A stretch of DNA of 64,000 bases from Psilocybe azurescens (GCA_023853785.1 JAJIRX010000811.1:124001-188000); one strand, 5' to 3'. Positions 11,785-24,330 are shown, numbered from the stretch's first letter. Notes: generated by a model from the letters alone, not told the origin. Made by a program: numbers and translations.

Positions 11785-12505
11785 AATTTTTGAAGGGGTT
11801 CTGAGATAGACACTACGACGTGGACATTCTGTGCCGCCTTTTAAACCCATTGTCGATTGCGCTAACAGGTCATTCCACGCAGTATTTCTCCGCATTACGA
11901 TGCCGAGATTGCGCCCTTTGCAACAGGCAAGTGCCACACCAGAGAGAAGATGGAGCAGAACCCAGTAATGAGAAAGAAAAAGCGGTCCGGAATTGCAACA
12001 AAACAGCTAACAAAAGTGCGACCACTCGTACGCTAGGTCATGCGGCGGGGTGAACGAAGTGATCAGAACAGCACGGCTGCATATTAACAGCATCTGCAGC
12101 CAATGAAAAGCTATTTTCAAGACGGTCGGATGACTATGAGTCTTGCAAAACAGCATTTAATGGAGCGGGAGTAACATGGAGTCATAGAAAGAAAAGAAAC
12201 CAAGTTGTATCCGAGGTTTTGCAGGCTGACACGGAAGGAACCAAGCATGACCGTCCCGTTGATGGCAACTTGAGCGAAGCATAAGCCTATTTATATCCAT
12301 GAAAAACATATGTTGAAAACGATACTTAGCATCAGTCATAAGGTAGACGAGGTCGACGAGGTCAATACAAACGACGAGGCTATTTGACTAGACCTGTAAC
12401 GTACGTGCACTGAAATTCAAAGAAAAGGGGGTGATTCATTGCAACTGAAACACAAAGAACATTGAATAAATCTGTGGCTGTTCCGATTCATCGTCATAGA
12501 CGACA
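11785..12505. other. Intergenic region
   Basis: Upstream of the GH12 gene (minus) and downstream of the hydrophilic protein gene (minus). A TTTAAAA TATA-like element is present on the minus strand near 11827-11833, about 45 nt before the GH12 ATG. No gene is seen. Confidence 0.4.
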
Positions 12506-13116
12506 CTAAGAGTGCTTAAGGTGCTCGACCGAAGACTCCTTTCCACTAAGATGACCCGGAGCTGTGACGACAGTGCTTTCTGGCGCAGGCTCTTTGGCGC
12601 TCTTAGCGACTGAAGCGAAAGAAGGGGCTTGAGCATTGGGTTCCGCGGTTGAAGCGGTGGTACCGGTTGGAGGACCTGAAGCGGCAGATACTGATGCTGG
12701 TGTTGGTTTCTTTGATTTATCGTGTCCACCTTCAAAGACAGGATCTTCGTCCTAGGTGTGCGCGACTCTGTTATTGGAGTACGACAAAAGAAAAGTAGAA
12801 GCTTACGTCGGTTCCAAGAATTTTCTTTCGTTTCGCCTCTCCGGTGAGTATTTCATGGCCGTGATGGACGAGAGCAGGGTTGTGCGTCGCCTTTCCTTTA
12901 ATCTCAGTAGCAAGTCCAGTTACCTTGTCTATCAGACCCTATCATAAAATTTAGTATACTATACTTATGAAGAAGAGTGACACATTTGAAACGTACCGCT
13001 CCTGAAGAGAAATTTGGCCCATAACCAACTTTCCCTGCGTGTCTTTGGACCGGATACGGGTTGGCATCAGTAGATCCTGACCCAGCAACTCCTGAAGGTG
13101 ATGTTCCACTAGCCAT
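12506..13116 (-). CDS. Small hydrophilic, CsbD-like / hydrophilin-type protein
   Basis: Exons (minus): 13116-12997, 12938-12807, 12751-12506, 498 nt or 165 residues with all introns in phase 0. The N-terminal third is Gly/Ser/Pro rich. The middle exon encodes an amphipathic stretch (GLIDKVTGLATEIKGKATHNP) that resembles the KVTG/KGK pattern of CsbD-like stress proteins. The C-terminal exon is low-complexity Pro/Ala/Ser with scattered Lys and Glu. No signal peptide or membrane segment is present. By composition it is probably a soluble, largely disordered stress protein, but this is inference. Similar small hydrophilic genes are common in Agaricomycetes, and a second, unrelated one lies at 20644-21139. 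Confidence 0.75.
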
Positions 13117-13785
13117 AATGAAGTAACTGAGAGAGAATCATATTGGATGCTGAACTTATATAGCGATGCTCAGACAAGGTATGACGCAGAAGAGAAACAT
13201 TCTGGTTTCCATAAATGTGAACACTTTTTGCAAATTGTGCCGTTCTAAATAAATCGGCATTTCGGCTCAATGAGTCGTACATTGTTCGTACAATCACCGC
13301 AAGTCGAATTATTGGTTGACAACCGATGTGATCATCCTGAACGTTGCTCATACATATACTATTGCCTCTAAGGAAGCTTCAAGAATCAAGAAAACGGTCT
13401 GACGCGCACTCCCTTACGACAAACGAACAATCTACCCGTCGACACGTGAAGCACAACCATATGGCTTTCCTCGTCGTTCCGTCAAATACGGCAGGCTTCT
13501 GCAAGTTCTTCGGCCAGAAATACTTGCATCTTTTCCACTGAACTGAACATCTCATGATCAACGGCTTACCTATGAGTGGCCACGTTCGTAGATTTGGGTG
13601 ACAGGAAGGACTGGCCATGAGCGACACTGTCGACCTTCTTTCGCTTCCCGCATAATCCGTCACGCACAAGCAGCGATGGAGCCGCTAGATGGGTCCGGGT
13701 TTCATGGATGTTTGAACTGCAGTAAATGGGTCAAGCTAGGGTCTTTAAAAAGACAAAATTCTATTCAGAAATCATCCTCACTACC
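13117..13785. other. Intergenic region
   Basis: Divergent promoter space between the hydrophilic protein (minus) and the GH92 gene (plus). A TGACGC element occurs near 13166. Short open frames on both strands have no motif. Nothing else is seen. Confidence 0.4.
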
Positions 13786-16700
13786 ATGCATTTTTCTGCG
13801 CTCACCCCTTTGCTGGGATTGCTCTTACTCGGCCAACCGCAGATTTCGACTGCAGCGACCGACTTGACTTCACTGGTTAACCTCTTTATTGGAACAGCTT
13901 CAAGCGGAAATGCGTTTCCTGGTATGACTTGATTGCAATGTGCTACCCAGACCGAAGTGTAATACGAACATTTGTAGGGTCGGCAGTTCCCCATGCCATG
14001 GCGAAGGTCCCATTTCTTCCTCAATTGCACTTCGCCAAATCATAATCAAATGTATATAGGTCGGAATTGATGTTAGCACGACACCGCGTCAAGCAGGCTA
14101 TAAAGCCGGCAATGCCTCTATCACAGGTATCTCTTTAATGCACGATGAAGGTACAGGTGGAAATGCAGCAGGAGGGTATGGGATATTCCCTCTTTTCCCT
14201 CTTAATAATTGCGCCTTTCTATCATGTCCGGTGGGGATTACATATCGCGCTGCGCTCCGGGCGGCTGGAAAAGACGGTACGCGTCCCGTAACTTTTTACC
14301 CATGTTATCTCGTTTAATATACGTCGCAGTTGCATCTCCGGGTTACTTTACGACAACTTTTACGAATGGGATACAAATAGAAACAACGTCCACTAGGAGA
14401 GCGGGCCTTATCCGATTCACCTTCCCGCCTTCGTCAAGCGGTAGCACCAATTTCCTGGTGGCCGATCTCACCAACGACTTAGGACGTTCATTCCAGGGTG
14501 GATCTTTATCAATAGCACCAAGTGGAAGGGTTAAGCTTGGCGGCACCTTTATACAGGTATGCTTGTCCTTTCACATAAAAATTATAACTCATTTTGTGCA
14601 GAGTTACGGCCCAGATAACTATACCGCCTTTGCCTGCTATGACTTTGCCCAGCCCTCAAAGCCGTCTTCTCACCCAGTTTGGGACCTATGCATCCTCGAC
14701 AAAAGCCCCAGCTTCAATATTCGTGTATTCAGGAAACACATCATTGAATTATCCATTCACCTCGAGCACCAATCCGATTCAAGCGGGAGGGCTGTTTGCG
14801 TTCAATTCATCTTCTGTGACCGTCCGTTTCGGAGTGTCCTTCATTAGCGCCGATCAGGCATGCGCGAATGCAGATTCAGAGGTACCAACTTGGGATTGGA
14901 ACGCTGTGCAACAGGCCTCCAAATCCAAATGGCAGGATGTTCTTAGTAGAGTTGCAACGAATGTAGCGACGGAAGATCCCACTGTCGTTCAACTTCTGTA
15001 TTCTTCGGTCAGCGGCCCAACCTTGAGGCGTGATTTCGTATATCTGACCCTTTTCATTATCAGCTATATCGCGCGTCATTGGTTCCTGCCAACATGACTA
15101 ACGAGAACCCCTACTGGTCTTCATCTTACCCGTTCTATGATGCTCTCTTTTGGTACAATTTTTATTGTCTTTATAATCTGTCTTCCCTTTTTCATCTTCT
15201 TTCATTAATTTTCAGCTCTTGGGACACATTTCGCACGGTTCATCCTCTTCTTTCTCTTCTCTCCCCATTTGAATGGGCGGAAATAGTCAACGCCTATGTA
15301 GACGGGTGGCGTAACACAGGTATGATTAACGTTCCTCTCTTAGTCATTTAATAAGACTTGACACTGTCGATAAAGGTTACATTCCCGAATGTCGATCAAA
15401 CACCAAAGCGTGGGTACACCTCCAAAACCTAATATGCCTCATTGACTTATGAGAGTATTTTTTAGTGGATACGTCCAAGGAGGCTCCGACGGAATGCCGA
15501 TTCTGGGAGACTTTGCAGTCAAATATGGAAGCCGTGCTTCTCAGCTAGGGGTTCCCATAAACGATCTCTATCAAGCGCTGGTAGACACCGCAGAAAATAC
15601 AGTGAGCTGTCTAACAAGAACAAAGTGATCGATCTAATCTTTGCACCCATAGCCACCTGACTGGTATAGAGGTACCTTTCTACGTCTTCTATTCGGGTCT
15701 TTTGATTAATCGTCATGCCCTGCAGTTGGCCGCCAAAATACTGCATGGAAAACCTTTGGATACATCCCCACCAATTGGGTGGATCCCTCAGGATCAACAG
15801 GGCTACCAACGCGAGAAGCCTCTCGTGCATTTGAGGTAGGCTCTACCATTCCCCATGTCAGGTCTTGAACTTAGGCCTACGGACTTGGCAGTATGCCGTA
15901 GGAGACTTTGCAGTGCGGCAAGCAGCCAAAGCGTTGAACAAAGCTTCGGGGGATATAACGAAATACACCAACCGCTCCATGAATTTTGTGAACCACTGGG
16001 ATCCTAGCGTGACAAGCGACGGATTTTCAGGATTCGCGCAACGCAGATATCCTGTGAGTGATATTTTTGTCCTCTCTATCTGGATCGAAATCGTATTCAC
16101 GCATCGAATCCTTTCTTTTTCCAACACAGAACGGGACTTTTGCGTATAGCCCCCCTGACGCGTGTTCTCCCGTAGACCCTACACCTCATTCGTGTGTCAG
16201 AGGCACTGATAATAACGTAGGCTTCTACGAATGTAAGTCGTTGTTCTGATCAGAATACAAGGCTCTAAAAGCCTCTTTCATCTGGATTCTACATAGCTTC
16301 CTCGTGGGAGATGAGCTTCTTTGCTCCACATTCCATGTCTACCATCATTCGGCTTATGGGAGGAAACGCTGTATTCATCAACCGAACGTGAGGCATTTTT
16401 CGAAGTCCCATGATTTCTACGATAGACTCTTATTATTATGGTCTCCATCAACCACCACAGGGACAATTATTTCTCGAAAGGTTATTTCCAAGCCGGAAAT
16501 GAACCGTCCTTCCAGATTCCTTGGGCGTACCACTACGCAAACCGCCCGGATCTCACGGCACTCCGCGTAAGGCAGGTGGTCTATGAGAACTTCAACACTG
16601 GGAACGGAGGGTGAGTTGTTGTTTTTAGAATCGTCACATTTTTGCTCACCAATTTTTAAACATTTTTAAACTATCCTTCTATTACATAGCATACCTGGCA

Positions 16701-17086
16701 ACGATGACTCGGGGGCAATGGCGTCTCTTCTGATTTTCCACCTCCTTGGATTGTACCCAGTGCCATCATCCCGCCAGCTCTTACTCTCGACACCGTTTTT
16801 ATCCTCGTATACTTTGCACAACGGTCTCCTCGGGACTGACACGACTGTCACCGTCTCCGGCTTCGATTCGGGCACGCTTGTCCGGTCACCTCCATCGGGG
16901 AGCCGACTATATGTACAGAGCGTGACTATCAACGGAAAGGCAAGCAGTTCTGTTTGCTGGATCCAGTTCGACGACATTGTTGGTGGTGGGCAGATCGTTA
17001 TTACTGTGGGTGCGACTCCGAGGTCGGATGGGTGTGGCTCGGGATCGGACGCCTTGCCCTCTTCTCTGGAAAGTGGAGGATTCTAA
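13786..17086 (+). CDS. GH92 family alpha-mannosidase-type glycosidase, secreted (one apparent frameshift)
   Basis: GH92 enzymes are calcium-dependent inverting exo-alpha-mannosidases acting on N-glycans or mannoproteins. Sixteen exons: 13786-13921, 13978-14006, 14060-14276, 14330-14556, 14602-15007, 15064-15152, 15216-15319, 15376-15409, 15466-15601, 15653-15671, 15726-15835, 15892-16053, 16130-16232, 16297-16387, 16461-16610, 16690-17086, about 802 residues. It has an N-terminal signal peptide (MHFSALTPLLGLLLLG). Family marks in order: NLFIGTASSGNAFPG, GISLMHDEGTGG, DALFCSWDTFRTVHPL, VQGGSDGMPILGDFAVK, a RSMNFVNHWDP segment, AGNEPSFQIPW and GNDDSGAMAS. All phases agree except within exon 5, where one base too many lies between FACYDF (about 14643) and QFGTYAS (about 14675). 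Everything downstream is intact, so a consensus error or recent mutation is likelier than an old pseudogene. Confidence 0.9.
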
Positions 17087-18153
17087 TAGGTTCTACATAT
17101 GGTACGCCTCAGATCAAAAGCAATGAGGTTTCTTCAGCTGTAATTATTCCTCACATATCTAAATGTTCTCTATGACTGGCCGTGCATATTATGCATGGAT
17201 GTATGAACGTTCGAGACAAACATTGTACTGATTTGCGACTGAACATGACTCGATAGCGCGCAAGGAGTCTTTGGTGGGAAAAAGATTTTCTACATAATAG
17301 CTGTCCCGGTGAGACACTCGGCTACATGAGTCCACTGGACGCGTTTTTGTTATCTTTTACCTTCAGTGTAACCCAACATATGTCCTGAGATTCAAAGGCC
17401 TTGCTCGAGCGTTGTAGCGCTCGTTGCAGGTGCGCCCGTGCTGGTCGGCAAGCTTATCTATATCAAGTCTTATCTCCATTCCCCGTCGACCAATGTTGAT
17501 CATTGAGCCTCGAGCGCCTTTTCTTGGTTGGTTTCAGTCTCGTTCCAAAGAATCTTTTCTATCAAGCGTCAAACGAGCTGCCACTGGGCGCTGTATCTTC
17601 AGCAGTGCTTGTGTTTGGGATGAATAACAGATAGTCGTACTATTCCCCAATTTCCCAACAAGCAAATCTAAAAATGGACTCACGCCCGTTACTAAACTTT
17701 TCCTAAATGAATTCAAGTGCCAGGGCCTAGTTGATGCTGATCTGCCCTTTTGTCCTTCCTTGTTCGCCACCACGATCAGACACCACCCATTTCACAGAAA
17801 GTGACTCCAGCATCCCCAGAATCGAGAATTATTAGGCTCGCGAAGAGTTAGAGAACTGACGAACATGGCTGCGAATATCGTATGTGTTCTTCCAATCTAC
17901 CGCAGCGATGGTGCAATATCTGATGAGTACTTTGTTGTTATCGATGGCGGCGTATGGTAGTCAGAAGGTGCTTGTCCTTCTGTTTACTGCTGCTGCATTC
18001 CATTTGTTTTACTGGGGTTCAAACCTCAGTCAAACATGGATGCCGATAAATTGTTGATTGGGAATTGACTGGTTATTTCCTTCTTTCTTCACTTGACTCC
18101 TCTCTCGTTCGATGTCATGACTTTACGGCAATCGACAAACCCGCACATGCCAT
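17087..18153. other. Intergenic region
   Basis: No gene is recognised. An ATG at 17865 followed by GCTGCGAATATC and a GTATGT donor could be an extra 5' exon of the calmodulin-like gene, but no acceptor was found that joins it in phase. Otherwise nothing is seen. Confidence 0.4.
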
Positions 18154-19065
18154 ATGCCCTTGTGCACCGAAATAGAAACCCTCAATTGTAAGTGACGGAG
18201 ACATACCTCTTATCTAGTGCAAACGACGAGCGCTAAAACCTATCCTTATCCACAGCATACAAAGATGCATTTGCTCTGTTCGATAAAGGTGGCCTGTTCT
18301 CCTCCATCCCCTGTCATGCTTATCCACCCTAAACTCCACATCGCTTTAAACCCTCCTGACCGCGTACAACAGACAACAGTGGCACGATAAACATCGCTGA
18401 GCTCGGAGACGTCATGCGCTCACTGGGACGAACACCCACAGACAAAGAGCTCAACGACATTCTCCACCAGATCGACACCGACAACAACGGTACGATCGAG
18501 TTCGATGAATTCGTTGATCTCATGGGACGCAACCCTCTCTCGCCCAAGCTCGCGGACGGCGCGCCATGGGGCGAGGACTCCGAACTGTACTATGCATTCA
18601 GTGTGTTCGATAAGGATTCTAGTGGCAAAATTAGCGTGGATGAGCTGGAGCAGGTCATGAAAAATTTAGGTGGGTTTCTTCGTTTAAAATTTGAATGCAT
18701 CACGTGGACGTGAGGAGTCCTTAACGCTTACATGCCCGGCGGTACACAGGCGAGAAATTAACGAAAGACGAGTTGGATATAATGATAAGCGAAGCAGATC
18801 TCGACGGCGATAAAGAAATTAACTTCACGGGTACGCAGTCTTCATATAATCTACCTTCAATATTTTACATTGAGATTTCCATTGCATTTTCTCAATCTGC
18901 GATCCTTTTCCGGCTTCTTCATCAATACTCTTGTCCCCCATTATTTATACTGGTGCACTATCTTGCACCACAGAATTCAAGAAGGTTCGACCTCCTTTTC
19001 TCGCAAAAAACTATTACTGAAGTCGTTAATTTTTATATTAGATGGTTGGGGGTCTCTCGAAGTAA
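18154..19065 (+). CDS. Calmodulin-like four-EF-hand protein
   Basis: Cytosolic calcium sensor of the calmodulin/troponin-C type. Exons: 18154-18187, 18256-18288, 18373-18669, 18750-18830, 18974-18984, 19042-19065, exactly 480 nt or 159 residues. Four EF-hand loops are visible: DKDNSGTINIAE (21-32), DTDNNGTIEFDE (57-68), DKDSSGKISVDE (102-113) and DLDGDKEINFTE (138-149), all with acidic residues at positions 1, 3 and 12. Compared with the usual 149-residue calmodulin it has a longer linker between the EF pairs (GRNPLSPKLADGAPWGED), so it is better called calmodulin-like. The last two exons are only 11 and 24 nt, the first of these a micro-exon encoding EFKK. The start is the least certain point: the N-terminus lacks the canonical MADQLTEEQI-type sequence, and a 5' exon could be missing. 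Confidence 0.88.
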
Positions 19066-20643
19066 AGAATATGTAGGTCATAATTGGAATCACAGTACTC
19101 GATGATATATATATCTTCATCAATTGGCCTACAAAAGACCACTGTAAAGCTTCGAAGAAGAAAGGCTACGCTAATATCGCCGCTCGTTGACAAGATGTAC
19201 GGTTCATGGCGATTATCAGAATTTTGTAATTATGGCACATGATTTCGCGTCATTGACTCCTATTTACTGAAGCCATCCAATGCGCCTATAAGCTTATAAG
19301 GTTTCCCTAAGGTAGTCTTGTCCTGCCTTCTTCTCTTTTCATCTCACGCGAATATTGCCTATCTCACTCTGGATACACCAGGACCATCTTGTTGTGTTTT
19401 GTGAGTATTTCTCCCTAATCAAAAGCGAGTTCCCGCTTTTTGAAAGCTTCAGCTCGCGTCTTCTCTGAAATCAGAAGGTGCCATTTGGTATGGCTTGATG
19501 CGCATATATAGTCTGGCGATCATATTGGAGTCTGCTGCCAGTTGTTCCCCGCCGCGGCGGCCACTCTACCCTTTCCTATGTTTCCATCAATAACTCTGTT
19601 AAGCATTGTGCTTGATATTATCCTGGACTACACGCTTGAGCCTGCTTATCTCTCCGCATAGCGCCAGCTCTATCTTTTATTCAGATTACAGAGCATATAC
19701 TCACCTCAGATCCGCATATATCAGCCTCTGCCATGTCCACTTCCTCTACGGCCACCGTCAAGTACACCTGCCCGCTATCTGCCCCATTTTGTCCCCCGGA
19801 GGATTCATGCCTAAGGCACTCTTCGATCTCATGCAAGCACATCAAGACTTCTTCATTGTAAAGGATGAGAGAATCAATTCAAACGGACCTTCGGCGGATT
19901 CGAAGACGCCCATATCCGTGACTGGATTGCCTGTGACCGCAAAGCTTATCAAACTCTCATATACAGTTCATCTCCAAACTGAAGGAGGACTTTTTACCAT
20001 TTAACTGGGAGTGTCAGGCTCTTTCAGAACTTCTTTGGAACAAGATGGATCCAACACAAACTTTCTGGCCTTCGGCGCAGGAATTCAGACAATGAACCTT
20101 GTCCTGCCCGGGACCAATCCAATCTTGTCGGATACAATGATCCACTATCGACTCGAGGCAAGCATGTCGATGATCTCCGTAGCCAGTGTGATTTTAAGGA
20201 GACTTACAAAATTGAACTCCTGAAGGACTGGATCGCTGCCGTAAAAATCATCGACGCGAAACGACGCGCTGTGATCAAGCGCTTGTGCAGGATATTATCG
20301 ACAATATGCATTGCAACGTAAAGAAGAGGGTCAGGGTTAACAACCGTAAATATAATTCCTCCGGTGGACATCCTGAAGACCAACTGGGTGTCTCTCGCCG
20401 ACTATAGTAACGTGGTCATCTTTCGGGTTATGTCTTATGAGTCTTCCTCCCCTTCAGTGAATAACGGATTTCCAAATGATGGTTATTGGGCAAGCTAGGG
20501 TAGATATGCATTATTTAAGCCTCATGGGATCCAATAAAGTTGATGCTTTGATAGTATAAGTTGTTACATGAAATTATAAACTTCTAAGGTACAACAATGG
20601 ACGTATACAGGATTAGGGGATAACGGTAACGCCTGTCCGATAT
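19066..20643. other. Intergenic region with a possible degenerate gene fragment
   Basis: Between the calmodulin-like gene and the next minus-strand gene. Two consecutive plus-strand open frames (19606-20004 and 20011-20223), separated by one stop, look protein-like (VTGLPVTAKLIKLSYTVHL, then FGAGIQTMNLVLPG). No family could be named and no splice pair removes the stop convincingly. They may be the remains of one gene. Nothing else is seen. Confidence 0.3.
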
Positions 20644-21139
20644 TTAGAGTATATTTCCTTGCTGGTTACCATGCCCTGGGACCTCCGAGCGAAGGGCAGC
20701 TTGTCTTGCTTGCAACTCTTCGCGACTCTAAAAGATAAGGCGTTGGTTGGAAAGTTCATTGAATGTAATAACAAAAGTACTGACCGCTGGGGCAGGTAGA
20801 TTATTCTTAATGTCGTCTTTAGGAACATATGGTCCAGGTGTGTTGAATGCATCCATAGGTCCGTTATGACGAAGTCCACCAGGAGGTTGCAGATCAGCAG
20901 GGTCGTTTGTTTTCTATTCGATCGGTAATCATCAGTAAGTATGTGAAGGTGAGAGATATAGATGAAGGACTTACAGCAGGATGAGGAAGAATAGAAAAGG
21001 TAGGTTCATTGGAATCTTTTCCACTGTTTCCTTTCACCTCATTATGGTGATTCGATGCAGCGCTGTGATCGCCACCAGAGCGGTTAGGAGAGTGGGATCC
21101 AGTGAGTTTGGATTTGACGTTGTGTACGATATTTGACAT
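20644..21139 (-). CDS. Small hydrophilic protein of unknown function
   Basis: Exons (minus): 21139-20975, 20913-20785, 20727-20644, 378 nt or 125 residues, both introns in phase 0. The sequence is rich in Asn, Ser, His, Gly and Pro, with an N-terminal basic patch (NVKSKLTGSHSPNRS), a proline-containing centre (ADLQPPGGLRH, DAFNTPGPYVP), and a charged, Gln-rich helical tail (REELQARQAALRSEV). It lacks a signal peptide and hydrophobic segments. No family is recognised. The composition suggests a disordered, hydrophilin-like protein. A perfect CRE palindrome sits about 170 bp upstream (21307-21314), compatible with bZIP (Atf/CREB-type) stress control. Confidence 0.72.
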
Positions 21140-22421
21140 TGTAAGTGATTTCTGAATGGTCTTGAATGGTTGTAATGGGTTGTAATGAAGACCTTATATA
21201 GTGAGACTGAAGGCAGTGCTGGAGCAAGATGACGTTCTGGAGTCGACTGGAGTCTTGTCAGCAAGGCTCCAGATTAGATAACGATCAAGTCCCGCAGTGA
21301 TCATAATGACGTCATCATTCCGCCCAGCTGCCTGCGCCACAGAAGGCGCGCATCTAAACCACGACTCCCAGTCACTGCAGCGTGCTTAGTATGAATGCCT
21401 AAACGCGTATAATCTTTCGCTTCATTCCTTGGGCTCGACCATAATGTTTGTCGTAGGCCTTAGGATTCCTCAGATGCTGTGTAGATAATATAGGCGCCCG
21501 TAAATTCACCTTTCACTCCGTAAAGGGTCAGTCATGAGACTAGTAGTCGTTGAGCAATGTTAATTCAGACCCTTGTGCAGAATTAGTTCTGTTTAATATC
21601 TCGTTGCACTACCTGCTTATCAATGATTATTATATCGCTGACTCTGCGGCTTCAATCCCCCAGACTAGATAAATATCTATACCACTCTTCATGTTCCATC
21701 CCCATTAGCAAATTGAAACACATCTCCTGTTAGTAGTACTTGCCTCCCAAACCACGACATATTGTCGACAGCGGTTTTCAATCCTATGGTTTTACTTAGG
21801 ACTGATATTTACATCAAGAATTGATTACAGAACCAACTGACGTCTGCACCCACCACTAATCAAACAGAGCAGTGCCTCAACTCAATGCAATCGAAATGTG
21901 AAATGACAACGGAAGATAGGTGGCTCATCAACATGAGGACCAGTAAAACGAGAACATGATTATATTTAAATCCTTACCAAGTATACTTCCGCCGGTCCTT
22001 TTCCGTTTTCCGATTGAATCACCCTGATGCCCGCACACATCATGGATTGTATAATTATCGATGTTGAAACAGGTAACGTGCTAATCTGCAACGAGATGAA
22101 CTGTTACTAAGCTATTATGTTGTCGAAAGTGTCACCATTGGCAGGTATGCGGAATTTCACGGTGCCGCTTTGTTTGAACGTTTTCGATATCGTGACTGCG
22201 TCCGGCGCCCGTGCGGTGTGTAATCGATTATTTCGAAGTGGATTTAGGCGAATCCGGATGGAATACGTGGCAAATCAGGGATCGGCAAAGCTTGAGATTA
22301 TAGATTACTCATCCGATGACAAAAAGTTCACAAGCAGAAGGTGAGAGGTCAACTCGACAAATTGAATTAGGACGACGATATTCCATTCCATTCCAGTTAA
22401 GATATTGGACGGTCTGTTGCA
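21140..22421. other. Intergenic region, divergent promoters
   Basis: Shared upstream space of the hydrophilic protein (minus) and the medium-chain reductase (plus). It contains the CRE palindrome at 21307-21314. A 75-codon plus frame (22117-22344) has no motif. No other gene is supported. Confidence 0.4.
21307..21314. promoter_or_regulatory. CRE palindrome TGACGTCA
   Basis: Perfect 8-bp TGACGTCA, the binding site of CREB/ATF-type bZIP factors such as fungal Atf1. It lies about 168 bp upstream of the start of the hydrophilic protein gene (21139, minus strand). A single 8-mer can occur by chance; position and target type make regulation plausible but unproven. Confidence 0.4.
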
Positions 22422-22428
22422 TATAAAA
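22422..22428 (+). promoter_or_regulatory. TATA box of the medium-chain reductase gene
   Basis: TATAAAA about 98 bp upstream of the ATG at 22526, in a good position for a core promoter with a 5' UTR of roughly 65-70 nt. Confidence 0.5.
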
Positions 22429-22525
22429 GCCTCAGAAGTAAGACACTCGAAGTTCAACGAGCTATCTTCCAACAACTGGGAGTCTGGTACAATCACCTCT
22501 AGTATATAATTTCATCATTCTTATC

Positions 22526-23566
22526 ATGGTTAAACCGGGACATCATCTCGCTGCTATTATTCCTTCCAAGGGATCTCTATTCGAAGTTTCCGAACGCCCA
22601 ACTCCGACCCCTGGTCCAGACGAGCTGCTCATCCACGTGAAAGCTGTCGCACTCAACCCAATCGACTATTACCGACTGTATATTGGCGTGTTTGTCGATG
22701 TTTACCTAGCAACCATAGGCAGCGACTACGCCGGCATCATTGTTGCCAAAGGCTCCAACGTCTCCTCGGAGGACTTGCAAGTGGGCACACGCGTTCTAGG
22801 TATTTCGGCGTCCTATGCTGCGAAGGGCGCGCCAGATTACGGCGCGTTCCAGGAGCGCGTGCTGGTCCCGGCCACCGCTGTCACACCTTTGCCTGATGCG
22901 GTCAGCTTCAACGAAGCCAGCGTGCTTCCTTTAGCTGTGCTTACAACATGGAGTGGCTGGTATCAGCTCGGCCTACCCCGCGATGCAGTATTCACCCCTG
23001 AGGACAAGAGGGGTTTAATAATCTGGGGAGGCGCGTCTAGCGTTGGAAGCGTTGTCGTTCAAGCCGCCAAATTGCTGGGCTTCGTCACCTATGTAACCGC
23101 GAGCGAGAAACACCACGCATACCTGAAAGAACTGGGCGCGACGCGTTTGTTTGACTATAAGGGCGCAGACGTTGTGGAACAGATTGTGAAGGCGATAAAG
23201 GAAGATGGGGTGGCAGTTCAGTACGCATATCACGCCATCGGAGACCTTCAAGGCACTTTGGACGTCCTACAGAAGGTTAAAGGAGAAGGGATCGCGACGG
23301 TGGCACACGCGCCTGTTCTGGCACCCGACGCTCCGAAAGCGGATGGGATCGAAGTCAAATTTGTCATCCCACCAATGGAACCTAGCCAGACAGCGGAGTT
23401 CATTCAGTTTGTTTTCACGGTTTGGCTGAAAGAGAAACTGGCGAAAGGAGAAATTATAGCAAGCCCGAGAGTCCAGATTATTGAAGGAGGATTGTCCTCT
23501 CTTCAGAAGGGATTGGATGAATGGAAGAATGGAGTTAGTGGTACGAAATTAGTTGTCGAATTTTGA
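22526..23566 (+). CDS. Medium-chain dehydrogenase/reductase (zinc-independent enoyl reductase-like)
   Basis: Intronless, 346 residues. It belongs to the MDR superfamily, with an N-terminal GroES-like domain (PGPDELLIHVKAVALNPIDY, residues about 29-50) and a Rossmann domain with the NADP-binding glycine motif GGASSVGSVVVQAAK near residue 170. It lacks the Cys/His ligands of catalytic zinc. Closest in type are fungal trans-acting enoyl reductases (ToxD/LovC-like) and quinone oxidoreductase-like proteins. No polyketide synthase is nearby, so a stand-alone reductase role is more likely than a secondary-metabolite accessory. A TATA box lies about 100 bp upstream. A decayed paralog sits in opposite orientation at 51781-52764. 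Being intronless among intron-rich neighbours is unusual and could reflect retroposition or transfer, although many fungal MDR genes are intron-poor. Confidence 0.88.
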   Translation: MVKPGHHLAAIIPSKGSLFEVSERPTPTPGPDELLIHVKAVALNPIDYYRLYIGVFVDVYLATIGSDYAGIIVAKGSNVSSEDLQVGTRVLGISASYAAKGAPDYGAFQERVLVPATAVTPLPDAVSFNEASVLPLAVLTTWSGWYQLGLPRDAVFTPEDKRGLIIWGGASSVGSVVVQAAKLLGFVTYVTASEKHHAYLKELGATRLFDYKGADVVEQIVKAIKEDGVAVQYAYHAIGDLQGTLDVLQKVKGEGIATVAHAPVLAPDAPKADGIEVKFVIPPMEPSQTAEFIQFVFTVWLKEKLAKGEIIASPRVQIIEGGLSSLQKGLDEWKNGVSGTKLVVEF

Positions 23567-24330
23567 ATAAGTAGGATAGAGCTGGCTTGAAACAATTCTC
23601 GCGAGTTGCTGCGTTACCACTCTTTGGTTAAGACCCACCTTTCCAGACACCCAAAGCTAACCTATCGCTGCATCTTATACCTAAGTATAGTGCGTAAGTA
23701 ATCGAAATTCTTCGCTTATTCGTACTTACCTCTATGAATTCGAAGACATATTATGAAGATGCTTTGAAGAGGTTGCCATGAACGAAAGACCACTAAGAAA
23801 AAGGAAGAAATAAGTAACAGCAAGTAAACCCCGTTTTGGAAAGTATAACCACTAATAGTAAAAGAAGGTTAATATGTGTAAATTCCGCATAAATTGGCGC
23901 AGATTATAACTAATCTATAAGCTGGTCTCTCGTTTTCAACATCCATGCTTGGTCCTCGCCGTTCACATTCAATATTCAACCTACATTTCTCTGCTGACAT
24001 CAAGCTTTTTTCCTAAAAAGCACTGCGACCTTTTGAACTTATAGACTGCCTCATAATTATCTTTTCTCAAAACTCTTAGAGATGAGGCTCCCAATGCAAT
24101 CCTTCGACTTTGCTTGGGAGGTCATGGTAGCTATCTCAATGGGCTAATTGGGTTTGTGCGTCCCAGCCAAGTGTCCACCAGGGAATAGAATAAGATCGGT
24201 CAAACGGCCGGTGTACAGTTCTCATTTTGGAAGCTGGTAATCCACGAGTCGCCGAACAATGACGGTACTATTAGCTCCAATCTAGTCCAGAGGGATCCCA
24301 GACATACAACTCTGCGGTCAACACTAGACC
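23567..24330. other. Intergenic region
   Basis: Space between the reductase and the LanC-like gene, both on the plus strand. AT-rich, and no open frame or motif worth naming was found. Confidence 0.5.
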
